Source: Elusimicrobiota bacterium (GTDB lineage: Bacteria; Elusimicrobiota; Elusimicrobia; UBA1565). From it: a DNA stretch of 64,000 nucleotides. This document shows, piece by piece, positions 35,601 through 42,522 of this stretch; positions within the stretch are counted from its first letter, which is position 1, and the number at the start of each line of letters is the position of its first letter. Where the stretch lies: the NCBI GenBank assembly GCA_016212885.1, contig JACRDO010000133.1:62001-126000 (forward strand). Direction: 5' to 3'. The notes beneath the pieces were generated by a model that saw nothing but the letters and a program-made list of their open reading frames with translations, was not told the origin of the DNA and searched no databases. The position numbers and the translations under genes were made by a program.

Positions 35601-36221
35601 GGGGCGAACGTGAAGCTGCTCGTCCTCGACACCGAGGTCTACTCCAACACGGGCGGCCAGCAGTCCAAGGCCACCCCGCGCGGCGCCGTGGCGCGGTTCG
35701 CCGCGGCCGGCAAGCGCAAAGCGCGCAAGGACTTCGCGATGCTCGCCGCGAGCTACGGCAACGTGTACATGGCCCGCGTCGCCTTCGGCGCGAGCGACGC
35801 GCAGACGGTGAAGGCCTTCAAGGAGGCCGAGGCCTTCGAGGGCCCGGCGCTCATCATCGCCTACAGCCACTGCATCGCGCACGGCATCCCCATGTCCAAG
35901 GGCCTCGAGCAGCAAAAGCTCGCCGTGGACAGCGGCCACTGGCCGCTCTTCCGCTACAACCCGGCCCGGATCAAGGAAGGCAAGAATCCCCTGGAGCTGG
36001 ATTCCAAGGCCCCCAAGATCCCCCTGCAGGACTACATCTACCGGGAGACCCGCTACAAGATGCTCACGCTCAGCCATCCCGAGGACGCCAAGCGCCTGCT
36101 GGCCGAGGCGCAGGCGGAGGTCAACGAGAAGTGGCGGCTCATCGAGCACCTCTCCAAGCTGGACTACTCCGCGAGCGGGGCGCAGGCCAAGCCTTCGGAG
36201 CCCGCGGCTTCGGCGGCGTAG
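32628..36221 (+). CDS. nifJ: pyruvate:ferredoxin (flavodoxin) oxidoreductase
   Basis: 1197-aa single-chain PFOR. It oxidises pyruvate to acetyl-CoA and CO2 with reduction of ferredoxin or flavodoxin. Order of domains: N-terminal pyrimidine-binding domain (YAYALSEVVAIYPITPASNM), gamma-type domain (FFGLGADGTVGANKNSIKII near residue 430), ferredoxin-like domain with two [4Fe-4S] motifs (CIQCAKCSFVC about 692, CTGCGICVQAC about 749), and the TPP domain with ACAACGETPY, NATGCSSIYGG and GDGWAYDIGYGGLDHVL. Length is usual. A TAGGAG lies 6 nt before the ATG. Monocistronic, facing away from the SGNH gene. Its stop is directly followed in frame by a toxin remnant. Confidence 0.97.
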   Translation: MIEKEPIDGNEAVARSAYALSEVVAIYPITPASNMGEWCDDWAAKGKKNLWGTVPLVTEMQSEAGAAGAAHGAVSVGALGVTFTASQGLLLKIPVMYKIAGELTPFVLHVAARSVATHALSIFGDHSDVMCARGAGFALLASGSVQEAHDLAAIAHLATLQTRVPFLHFFDGFRTSHEVHKIELISDHDFRALIDEEAVRQHRARALNPDRPTLKGSAQNPDVFFQAREACNPWYDACAEKTQAVMDRFAKQAGRAYKLFDYVGSPDAERVAILMGSGVGAVEEAVEALNARGEKTGLIKVRLYRPFSAEAFLKALPKTVKSIAVLDRCKEPGAAGEPLFVDVASVLQEAWAGGSAPWQKMPRVINGRYGLSCKEFSPAMAAAVFAELKKDKPKTRFTVGINDDVTKLSLDYDPSFSTEDEKTTRAVFFGLGADGTVGANKNSIKIIADETDMHAQGYFVYDSKKSGSMTISHLRFGPKPIRSTYLVRQAQFVACHSEPLMDRVDVLGLAAPGSTFLLNTSYPDQAFDRLPIEAQQAIIDKKLKFYAINAYKVAEEAGLGPRINTVMQVCFFEITKLLPGYIALIKTAIQKTYGGKSRKIVDMNFKAVDNSLANLREVKVPAQPTTARKRVVELPKEAPEFVKKLTQAIMIGKGDDLPVSAMPADGTFPTATTQWEKRAIALDVPAWDPSTCIQCAKCSFVCPHAAIRAKAYPADSIKGAPPEFKSVDFRARDFGPGAKYTVQVAAEDCTGCGICVQACPAKNKKDPKLKAIDMTPFTDELRRREKTNFDFFLGLPDGDRAKIDPFTVKNSQLCRPLFEFSGACAACGETPYLKLATQLFGDRMIVANATGCSSIYGGNLPTTPYAQDKEGRGPAWSNSLFEDNAEFGMGFRLALDAQRDRAAVLLRKLSSKLGPLAEELLNAAQKDEAAVAAQRDRVAELRKKLAGSSDADSKNLLSLADSLVRKSVWVVGGDGWAYDIGYGGLDHVLRSGANVKLLVLDTEVYSNTGGQQSKATPRGAVARFAAAGKRKARKDFAMLAASYGNVYMARVAFGASDAQTVKAFKEAEAFEGPALIIAYSHCIAHGIPMSKGLEQQKLAVDSGHWPLFRYNPARIKEGKNPLELDSKAPKIPLQDYIYRETRYKMLTLSHPEDAKRLLAEAQAEVNEKWRLIEHLSKLDYSASGAQAKPSEPAASAA

Positions 36222-36416
36222 CGGACTGCCGAGAACCTGGGCGGCGGGGTTTGGGAGTTGAAGTTTGATGTGGGACCCGGCTTCAGGATCTATTGCGGCA
36301 GAGTCGGCAAATCCATTGTCATTCTGCTTCTTGCCGGACACAAGAAGGGACAGCATAGCGATATCGAGGCCGCTCGTGAGTGTTGGGCAGATTACTTGAG
36401 GAGAACGCGAGAATGA
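36222..36416 (+). pseudogene. 5'-truncated RelE/HigB-type toxin
   Basis: Reading on in frame after the nifJ stop gives ENLGGGVWELKFDVGPGFRIYCGR..VILLLAGHKKGQ and ends IEAARECWADYLRRTRE. This is the C-terminal two thirds of a phage-derived Gp49/HigB-like toxin of the RelE superfamily. The first ~30 residues and any start codon are missing; nifJ's end sits where they should be. The TGA overlaps the antitoxin ATG (ATGA), the normal toxin-antitoxin junction, which supports the identification. Confidence 0.8.
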
Positions 36417-36703
36417 AACCAGCCATCAGCTATCATGACGATCTGCTCCGCCGGCTCAAGGATCCTAAATATGCCGTCGGTTATCTGAACGCTTGCCTCG
36501 ATGATCCGGACGAGGGGGCTTTCTTGCTTGCCGTCCGCGACGTGGCTCAAGTCCATGGAGGGCTTCGTCAACTTGCCAAAAAGGCTGGTCTTAACAGAGA
36601 ACACCTATTTAGAATGCTGTCAAAGACCGGCAACCCCCGGCTCCACAGCTTGCGGCAGCTCATCGAAGCCCTGGGGTTTAAATTGATCCTCAAGCCGGCG
36701 TAA
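36413..36703 (+). CDS. HigA-like antitoxin (addiction module), orphaned
   Basis: 96-aa protein MKPAISYHDDLLRRLKDP.. with VGYLNACLDD, then a helix-turn-helix QLAKKAGLNREHLFRMLSKTGNPRLHSLRQLIEALG. This is the antitoxin type that pairs with Gp49/HigB-like toxins (toxin gene first, ATGA overlap). Its toxin is truncated, so it is an orphan antitoxin and may be expressed by read-through from nifJ. The start is supported by the overlap. Confidence 0.85.
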   Translation: MKPAISYHDDLLRRLKDPKYAVGYLNACLDDPDEGAFLLAVRDVAQVHGGLRQLAKKAGLNREHLFRMLSKTGNPRLHSLRQLIEALGFKLILKPA

Positions 36704-36815
36704 CGGTGCGTCTGACACTCAACCGCTCGCGCCCGCTTCTTCCGCCGGCATCCTTCTCTTCAGCGCCTTGCTCGCCGGCCTCGCGACGCAGGCCGCACTG
36801 GATTTTTTTCAATAG
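36702..36815 (+). pseudogene. possible C-terminal remnant of a membrane protein
   Basis: One frame reads QPLAPASSAGILLFSALLAG then LATQAALDFFQ and a stop at 36813-36815. The hydrophobic helix followed by a short polar tail looks like the end of a membrane protein whose 5' part has been lost. It fits with the other gene fragments around it, but is too short to name. Confidence 0.25.
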
Positions 36816-36838
36816 ATGTGCTACATTATGTAGTACAT
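36816..36838. promoter_or_regulatory. palindromic operator before RHH-like gene
   Basis: ATGTGCTACAT, a single T, then ATGTAGTACAT: an 11+11 bp inverted repeat with one mismatch, ending directly before the ATG at 36839. Placement suggests autoregulation by the small DNA-binding protein encoded next. Confidence 0.6.
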
Positions 36839-37051
36839 ATGGCCCAAAAGCGCCGCGTGCTCTCCATCCGCACGGATTCAGGCTCCCTAAAGATTCCGGC
36901 CCGCCTCACCTCGGCGGAATGGTCCCGGTTCCAGGAGCTCGCCCGGCAGGAGGGCCGCTCCGTTACCGGGCAAATCTCCTGGCTCCTGCGTCAGCATCTG
37001 GTCGCGCGGGCCCCTGTGACGACACCCGGGAGACCCCGAAGACGTAGTTGA
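36839..37051 (+). CDS. small ribbon-helix-helix-like protein, 3' end probably rearranged
   Basis: 70-aa basic protein MAQKRRVLSIRTDSGSLKI.. then TSAEWSRFQELARQEGRSVTGQISWLLRQHL. A short strand followed by two helices is the ribbon-helix-helix (Arc/CopG) pattern, and SVTGQISWLLRQHL is a typical second helix. The last ~17 residues (APVTTPGRPRRRS) are antisense to the end of the TVP38 gene and were probably acquired at a recombination junction near 37000-37030. Palindromic operator at the start. No partner toxin is seen downstream. Confidence 0.6.
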   Translation: MAQKRRVLSIRTDSGSLKIPARLTSAEWSRFQELARQEGRSVTGQISWLLRQHLVARAPVTTPGRPRRRS

Positions 37052-37511
37052 GCAGGCTGAAAGGCATCAGAGGCGAGAGCCGCGTGAGCCCCACGATGCG
37101 CCAGCCCTCCGCCGCCACGGCCTCCTGGATGGCTTCGAAAGGCTCGTAGCGCTCCAGCTTCCGCGTGACCAAGCCGCGGATCAGATGCCGGCCCACGAGG
37201 AACGCGGCCGCGGCGCCCAGGACGCAGCCGGTGGAGGCGTAGAGGAAGCCCCGCCGCACCCCGAAGATCAGCCCGCCGGCGATTCCCACCACGCTGCCCG
37301 GGAGCATGAGCACGCAGGCGCCCACGTAGAGGCCGATGTAGGCCAGGGGCGCCCACGGGCCCATCTCGCGCACATCCAGCAGCAGGGTCTTCAGCAGGTC
37401 CTTGAGGCCAAGCCGCCAGCCAAGCCCCAGCAGGACCACGACGAGCAGGATCAGAAGGGCTTCCCTCGCCAAGGACGGCGATCGGCGGGGCTTCGGCTGG
37501 GGAAGTTTCAC
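36963..37511 (-). pseudogene. TVP38/TMEM64 (VTT domain) membrane protein, C-terminally truncated
   Basis: 182-aa frame, GTG start overlapping the anmK stop (GTGA). The VTT/DedA-type region is clear: MGPWAPLAYIGLYVGACVLM, LPGSVVGIAGGLIFG, GCVLGAAAAFLVGRHLIRG, then GLTRLSPLMPFSLLNYVFG. Intact members go on with a further ~60 residues (a re-entrant loop and last membrane helices). Here the sequence changes abruptly after FGVSRVSS to GPARPDADAGARRFAR and stops, antisense to the RHH-like gene. The break is near 37025. Possibly still inserted in the membrane but likely non-functional. Confidence 0.75.
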
Positions 37512-38590
37512 GGACTGATCTTTCCGAGGATCCTGGCGCCTTTCGCCCCGGTCGCGGCTGGGCAATGGTTCGCTTTGCCGCGCAGCGCGAGCGCGGCCAG
37601 CAGGGCGATCATGGCCGGCTCCTTGGCCAGGACAGGGATGCCGTAGTCCGCGCTGGTGCGCACAGGCAGAGGACGGAGGAGCCGTTCCAGATTTCCCACG
37701 AGCGCCAAATTCAGCGCCCCGCCGCCGCTTAAGACCAGCTCGGAGACCTTCGCGCAAGGGAAGATGAAGCGCCAGCAGGCGTCCGCGATGCCGAGCGCGG
37801 TCAATAGGGTCAGGGTCGCCACCACATCCTCGGGCCGGAAGCGGCCCAACGGGAAATGCTTGCGGAGATACGCTTCGCCGAAGGAGCTTCTGTCCAGGCT
37901 TTTGGGCGGAGGCCTCCGGAAGAACGGGGCCCCAAGCAGGCGGAGGGCGAGAGCCTCGTCCGCCTTGCCCCTGCGCGCGATGCGCCCGTCGCGGTCGAAC
38001 GGAAGCCGCCCGCGGCTCATGCGGCGCACGGCGAGATCCATTAGGCAGTTCCCCGGGCCCGTGTCGAAGCCGAATGTCCGGATTCCCCGGCCCACGAGCG
38101 CCGCGTTGCCGATGCCGCCGATGTTCTGCAGGACGCGCGGTCGGCCGCCCCCGAACACGTATTCGTCGAAGAACGGGACCAGCGGCGCGCCTTCTCCTCC
38201 CGCGGCCATGTCGCGGGGCCTGAAGTCCGAGACGACAGGAATCCCGAGCGCCTCGGCCAGGAAAGACGGCTCCCCGATCTGCAGGGTCGAAGGGATGCGG
38301 GAGGAGGGAAGATGGACCACGGTCTGGCCGTGCGAGCCGGCCACGGCCGGGGCGCGCTTGCCGCGCAGGAAACGCGCGGCCGCTGAAGCGAAGACCCGCC
38401 CCAGCTCGAAATCCAGCTCCGAGAGCTCGGCTGGAGTCATGGAGGGAGCGCGGAGGATGCGGGAGTTGAGCTTCGGCGGGTAGGGGACGGTCGCATGGGC
38501 CAAAACCCGGAGGGATTTGCCGCGCAGGTCGACCAGAGCGAGGCTCACCCCATCGGCCGAAGTCCCGGACATCAGGCCCAAGGCCAGCAT
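37508..38590 (-). CDS. anmK: anhydro-N-acetylmuramic acid kinase
   Basis: 360-aa sugar kinase that converts 1,6-anhydro-MurNAc plus ATP to MurNAc-6-phosphate. Motifs: LGLMSGTSADGVSLALVD at the N-terminus, GSHGQTVVHLPS, LQIGEPSFLAEALGIPVVSDFRPRDMAAGGEGAPLVP, NIGGIGN, DTGPGNCLMD and LVLSGGGALN. Full length. Its product is the substrate of MurQ, encoded two genes upstream in the same operon. Start overlaps the esterase stop by 1 nt (TGATG). Confidence 0.96.
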   Translation of the reverse strand: MLALGLMSGTSADGVSLALVDLRGKSLRVLAHATVPYPPKLNSRILRAPSMTPAELSELDFELGRVFASAAARFLRGKRAPAVAGSHGQTVVHLPSSRIPSTLQIGEPSFLAEALGIPVVSDFRPRDMAAGGEGAPLVPFFDEYVFGGGRPRVLQNIGGIGNAALVGRGIRTFGFDTGPGNCLMDLAVRRMSRGRLPFDRDGRIARRGKADEALALRLLGAPFFRRPPPKSLDRSSFGEAYLRKHFPLGRFRPEDVVATLTLLTALGIADACWRFIFPCAKVSELVLSGGGALNLALVGNLERLLRPLPVRTSADYGIPVLAKEPAMIALLAALALRGKANHCPAATGAKGARILGKISP

Positions 38591-39600
38591 CAGCGGGTGC
38601 GTTGGGGCGCCATGACCCGGCCGAGGAGAGCGAAGGACCGGTCGAGCCGCGCCGCGGTGTCGAAATGCCCGCCAGCATGCTCTTCGAACACGTGCCGAAC
38701 GCCCAGCGCCTTGAGCCGTCGCGAGAGGGCCCTTGCGCCCAGGTGGAGGAAGAACTCGTCCTTGAGGCCGCAGTCGAAGTAGAGGGTCTTGAGCTTGCGC
38801 AGCTTCGCCCTGCAGCGCGGCGCGAGCTCGACGGGGTCGTTCTCCTTCCACCTGCGCCAGACCTCGGGCTTCAGCTCGCCGGTCCACTCGTCGAAGGGCA
38901 GGTCGAAGCCCAGCGCGCTCTTCGGGTTCGGGGAGTAGCAGGCGGCCATGGCCGCGCAGTTGACGAGTTCGTGAGGGAAGGCGTCCTTCGCGCGCGCCTT
39001 GCGGAACTCGCGAAGGAAGTTCTCGAAGCTTCCGCCGTATCTGGAGAGGGCGCAGACGCACCTGGCGAAATCCCTCCCGTAGCCGACCTCGAAGAGCAGG
39101 TCCGCGCTGTGGCAGGCGATGTGAGGGAAGACCTCCGAGCGGCGCATCGCGAGCCTCAGGGCCCCATAGCCGCCGCTGGATTTGCCCGCAGCTGCCCGGG
39201 CCTTGGGCCCCGCGGTCCGGTAGCGCGAGTCGATGTAGGGCGCGAGCTCGACGCAGAGATGCTCTTCATAGCGCCCGGTCCCGATCGAATCCATGTACTG
39301 GCTTCCCCCGTAGAGCGTGAAGCAGTCCGGGATCACGAGGAGCATCTCAGGAGCCTTCCTCTGCTCGATCAGCCGGTCCAGCCTCTCGATGGGGTTCTCC
39401 TTCCACGGGTGCGTCTGGGCCGCGCTGCGGCCGGTGCTCCCGAAGCCCGGCAGATAGAAGATCACGGGATAGCGGCGCGAGAGCTCCTTTGGGTAGGAAG
39501 GCGGCAGGTAGACCGGCACCTCGCGGCGCCGCGGGTCCCCCAGGGGATTGTCCTTCAGGACCACGCTGCCGACCGTCTCGATCACGACCTGGCCCTTCAT
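38590..39600 (-). CDS. esterase D/FrmB-like alpha/beta hydrolase
   Basis: 336-aa hydrolase of the putative esterase (FrmB/esterase D, antigen 85-like) fold. N-terminal REVPVYLPPSYPK and VIFYLPGFG (oxyanion region), nucleophile elbow AGKSSGGYGAL (about residue 145), Asp in FDCGLKDEFF (about 285) and His in EEHAGGHFDTAA (about 310). No signal peptide, so cytoplasmic. Lies between murQ and anmK with overlapping start and stop codons on both sides, which suggests a role in handling muropeptide-derived or other ester substrates; the substrate is unknown. Confidence 0.82.
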   Translation of the reverse strand: MKGQVVIETVGSVVLKDNPLGDPRRREVPVYLPPSYPKELSRRYPVIFYLPGFGSTGRSAAQTHPWKENPIERLDRLIEQRKAPEMLLVIPDCFTLYGGSQYMDSIGTGRYEEHLCVELAPYIDSRYRTAGPKARAAAGKSSGGYGALRLAMRRSEVFPHIACHSADLLFEVGYGRDFARCVCALSRYGGSFENFLREFRKARAKDAFPHELVNCAAMAACYSPNPKSALGFDLPFDEWTGELKPEVWRRWKENDPVELAPRCRAKLRKLKTLYFDCGLKDEFFLHLGARALSRRLKALGVRHVFEEHAGGHFDTAARLDRSFALLGRVMAPQRTR

Positions 39601-40511
39601 TCTAGCGCTCCGACCGCCAGCGCCCTCCTCAGCCAGCCGCCCGAGGCGCGCAGGCGCTCGCGCGCCTCGCTCGCGCCGAGCCCCAAGCGGGCCATCACCA
39701 CGGCGGTCTTCACGCTGCTTCCGGCTTCGTCGAAGAGCCTGCGGCCGCGGGCCGGCCCGACGCGGCCGAGCTCGCAGACCATGCGGACGGCGCGCTGGCG
39801 CAGCTTGTAGGAGGTCGGCCGCAGGTCCACCATCCAGTTCCGGTAGGCCTTGCCGATCCGGATCATGGCGGCGGTCGTCAAAGTGTTCAGGACGAGCTTC
39901 GCGGCGGTCCCCGATTTCATCCGCGTGGAGCCGCACAGCACCTCGGGCCCGATCTGCGGGGCGATGACGATCTCCGCTTCCGGGGCCTTGGCGCGGAAGT
40001 TCGAGGTCACGAGGATGGTCCGGCAGCCGAGACGGCGCGCCTGCGCGAGCGCCCCCCGGACGAAAGGCGTGATACCGCTGGCCGCGATGCCCACGACCGC
40101 GTCGCCTTTCCTCGCGGCCTTGGCCAGGCGCCGCGCGCCGTCCCTCGGGTCGTCTTCGGCTCCCTCGCGCGCCCGGAACACGGAGGAGCGGCCGCCCGCC
40201 ATGAGCGCGCGCACCTGGGAGGGCGTGGTCCCGAAGGTCGGCGGGCACTCCGCGGCTTCCATCACGCCGAGCCGCCCGCTCGTCCCCGCCCCCGCGAAGA
40301 CCACCCGTCCGCCGTTCTCCAAAGCCTCGGCCAGTATCTCCACGGCCTGGACGATCTTCCTCCTTTGCGCGGCGACCGCCGCCGGAACCTTCGCGTCCTC
40401 GGCGTTGATGATGCGGACGATCTCCTCCACGGATTTGGCGTCCAGGCCGCGGGAGGCGGGGTTGGGCTGCTCGGTCGGCAGGCGGCGGTAGAAGCGGGAG
40501 CTGTACGGCAT
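39597..40511 (-). CDS. murQ: N-acetylmuramic acid 6-phosphate etherase
   Basis: 304-aa SIS-domain lyase that cleaves MurNAc-6-P to GlcNAc-6-P and D-lactate. Signature sequences: TEQPNPASRGLDAKSVEEIVRIIN, VVFAGAGTSGRLGVMEAAECPPTFG (SIS substrate loop with the catalytic Glu), AGGRSSVFRAREGAEDD, GIAASGITPFVRGAL and GPEVLCGSTRMKSGTAAKLVLN. Full length. With AnmK it completes recovery of anhydro-MurNAc released by MltA-type enzymes. Stop overlaps the esterase ATG. Confidence 0.96.
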   Translation of the reverse strand: MPYSSRFYRRLPTEQPNPASRGLDAKSVEEIVRIINAEDAKVPAAVAAQRRKIVQAVEILAEALENGGRVVFAGAGTSGRLGVMEAAECPPTFGTTPSQVRALMAGGRSSVFRAREGAEDDPRDGARRLAKAARKGDAVVGIAASGITPFVRGALAQARRLGCRTILVTSNFRAKAPEAEIVIAPQIGPEVLCGSTRMKSGTAAKLVLNTLTTAAMIRIGKAYRNWMVDLRPTSYKLRQRAVRMVCELGRVGPARGRRLFDEAGSSVKTAVVMARLGLGASEARERLRASGGWLRRALAVGALE

Positions 40512-41488
40512 TATTGCGAGAGGTCCGGGCCTTTCAGCTTCTCGTAGGCTTGTTCCAAGTCGCTCTCGCTCGGGAGGCCGTCGCCCTCAGCGGGCTTCTC
40601 CTCCTCCGTCGATTCTTCGATCTGGTCCTTCGCCGCGAAGGCGGCGGGGTCCTCCAGCCAGTCGAGAATCTGGACTGCGAGCTCCTTGTCGGAGCCGAAG
40701 ATCTTCGTGCCGTGGCCTCTCGGGGATTCCAGGAGCGTCGCCCTCTCCTCTCCGACCGACTGCTTCGCGATGTTGTAGAGCAGGCGGGCTTCGGTCGTGA
40801 AGCGTTTGTCGTCCTCCGCCGTGACGATCAGGATGGGGATGGGCCGGTCCTTGTATTTCCGGATCGCGTTGACGGTCAGCACCTCCCGGTAGTTGAGGGA
40901 GGGAGAGAGGAGGAAGACGGAGGGCACCTCCGGGTGCACGGCCGCGTACTTGAGGGCGATGTTCGCGCCCACGTCGGAGCCGCCGAGCGACAGGAGCTCG
41001 GCCGGCACGCCCTTCGCCTTCAGGAACTCGGCGGCCGCGGCGATGTCCTCGCGCATGTTGTCCCACTCGTTGTAGCTCTTGTTGATGACGAACTTGTTCC
41101 ATTGGGCCGGCTGGTTGGGCGGCGGGTTCTGGCTCTGACCGTGCCCGCGGAAGTCGAAGGCGACATAGCCGAAGCCGCGGCGGGCCATGCGCCAGGCGAG
41201 CGAATACCAGTCCTGGCGGCGGCCCGCGCCGCCGTGCAGGAGGATGCAGACCGGCTTCGAGGACCCCGCGGCCTGATAGGTTCCCGTCAGGGTCCAGCCG
41301 TCCTTGCTCAGCAGCTGGATCTCCTCTCCGGGCAGCTGGCGGATGGGCTTGCGCTTGGGCGCCTCGGCCGCGAAGGCCCTGGCGCTGCTGGAAGCCAGGG
41401 ACCGCGCGGTGGTGCCGTGCTCCTCAGCCGCGCGGGCCGGGCAGGCCAGCAGGAGCCCGAGCAGGGAAGACGCCGCTGCCCGCTTCAT
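40511..41488 (-). CDS. secreted alpha/beta hydrolase
   Basis: 325-aa protein with a signal peptide (MKRAAASSLLGLLLACPARA). Alpha/beta-hydrolase features: VCILLHGGAGRRQDW (oxyanion loop), VAFDFRGHGQS, SLGGSDVGANIAL (probable nucleophile Ser), LIVTAEDDKRF (Asp) and ESPRGHGTKIF (His). The C-terminal 40 residues are very acidic (IEESTEEEKPAEGDG). Exported serine hydrolase of unknown substrate. TAATG overlap with the murQ start and ATGA-type overlap with ndk on the other side, so the set ndk-hydrolase-murQ-esterase-anmK-TVP38 is one operon. Confidence 0.82.
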   Translation of the reverse strand: MKRAAASSLLGLLLACPARAAEEHGTTARSLASSSARAFAAEAPKRKPIRQLPGEEIQLLSKDGWTLTGTYQAAGSSKPVCILLHGGAGRRQDWYSLAWRMARRGFGYVAFDFRGHGQSQNPPPNQPAQWNKFVINKSYNEWDNMREDIAAAAEFLKAKGVPAELLSLGGSDVGANIALKYAAVHPEVPSVFLLSPSLNYREVLTVNAIRKYKDRPIPILIVTAEDDKRFTTEARLLYNIAKQSVGEERATLLESPRGHGTKIFGSDKELAVQILDWLEDPAAFAAKDQIEESTEEEKPAEGDGLPSESDLEQAYEKLKGPDLSQ

Positions 41489-41985
41489 TCAGGGGACTTG
41501 GCCGGGTCCGAGCCCTTCACCGCGTACAGGGGCCGGATGATCTCATGCGGGGAGAACCAGAGCTTGATCTCCCGCTCCGCGGAGACGGGGCTGTCGGAAG
41601 CGTGCAGGAGGTTCTCGATCTGTCCCGTTGTGGTCACGCGGCCGAAGGAGCCGCGCAGGGTGGCGGGGTCCGCCTTCTCCGGATTGGTGGCCCCCGCGAT
41701 CCGGCGGGCCGCTTCGACGGCGTTCTCCCCTTCGTACACGAGGGCGAGGACGCGGCAATCCGGAATGGCGTGGAATTCCCCGCGGATGTAGCGGATCAAG
41801 CCCTCATAGAAATGCTTGCCGGCATGCTCGGCGTAGTGCTCCCGGGCGAGTTCTTCGGTGACGGAAACCATCTTCGCGCCGGCGAGGGTCAGCCCCGCGG
41901 CGTCGAATCGGTCGATGATGAGCCCGGTCAGCCTGCGCCGGGCAGCGTCGGGTTTGATGAGGATCAAGGTCTGTTCTCTTGCCAT
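41485..41985 (-). CDS. ndk: nucleoside diphosphate kinase
   Basis: 166-aa NDP kinase (NTP + NDP exchange). N-terminal QTLILIKPDAARRRLTG and the active-site region NLLHASDSPVSAEREIKLWF with the phospho-acceptor His. Slightly longer than usual (about 140-150 aa), with an extended C-terminus (SPHEIIRPLYAVKGSDP) as in some larger NDKs. First gene of the operon leading to murQ and anmK, transcribed away from the receiver cluster. Confidence 0.95.
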   Translation of the reverse strand: MAREQTLILIKPDAARRRLTGLIIDRFDAAGLTLAGAKMVSVTEELAREHYAEHAGKHFYEGLIRYIRGEFHAIPDCRVLALVYEGENAVEAARRIAGATNPEKADPATLRGSFGRVTTTGQIENLLHASDSPVSAEREIKLWFSPHEIIRPLYAVKGSDPAKSPE

Positions 41986-42083
41986 GATCGTATGGGCTTA
42001 TTCTATTAATCGCGGAAGCGGCCCGCAAGGAGCCGGGCTGCGCCCGGCGTTTCGTTGACACTATTTAGGGCCATATTATCCCA

Positions 42084-42112
42084 TTGCGAGCCCTTAGGGA
42101 ATCTGATACACT
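42084..42112 (+). promoter_or_regulatory. promoter of receiver/lysS/lol/mcs operon
   Basis: TTGCGA (42084-42089), 17-nt spacer ending in TGA, TACACT (42107-42112): a -35/extended -10 pair 23 nt before the ATG of the first receiver gene. Confidence 0.55.
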
Positions 42113-42135
42113 CCGAACACCGTCTGAGAATCCCG

Positions 42136-42522
42136 ATGGCATGCATCCTGGTCGTCGATGATGAGCGCGACATCGTCACTTTGATCAAGGTGATCCTGGA
42201 GAGGGAAGGCCACTCGGTCGTGGAGTCCTACAGCGGGGCCGACGCCCTGGCCAAGCTGGGCGTGGAGCCGCCGGGGGAGGCGTCCTGCAAGCCCGACCTC
42301 CTCATCATCGACCTCATGATGCCCAACATCGACGGCCTCACCCTGACCCGGCGCCTGGCCGCCCACCCGGGGACCGGCGCGATCCCGGTCATGATCCTCA
42401 CGGCCAAGGGCCATCCGGGCGAGCTCTTCGAATCCAGCAAGACCGTGGCGGAGGTCGTCGAAAAGCCGTTCGACCCCAAGTCCCTGCGCGAAACGGTGGC
42501 GTCGATCATGTCCAAGCGATGA
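42136..42522 (+). CDS. single-domain response regulator 1
   Basis: 128-aa CheY-like receiver. Acidic pocket VVDDERD (residues about 6-12), phospho-acceptor Asp in LLIIDLMMPNIDG, Thr in ILTAKG and Lys in VEKPFDP. No output domain. First of three tandem receivers; stop overlaps the next start (GATGAG). Start MACILVVDD chosen because it directly precedes the first beta strand; longer in-frame extension upstream is not conserved in the other two. Confidence 0.9.
   Translation: MACILVVDDERDIVTLIKVILEREGHSVVESYSGADALAKLGVEPPGEASCKPDLLIIDLMMPNIDGLTLTRRLAAHPGTGAIPVMILTAKGHPGELFESSKTVAEVVEKPFDPKSLRETVASIMSKR

Noticed and set aside
36963..38678. 571-codon frame on the minus strand as one gene
   Set aside because: Only its 3' part (TVP38) is coding; the rest is a shadow of anmK, which has all kinase motifs in another frame and a GTGA junction at 37508-37511.
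42032..42048. GCCGGGC/GCCCGGC hairpin as a terminator
   Set aside because: It has no T-run and lies between divergent genes (ndk and receiver 1), where no transcript needs to end.
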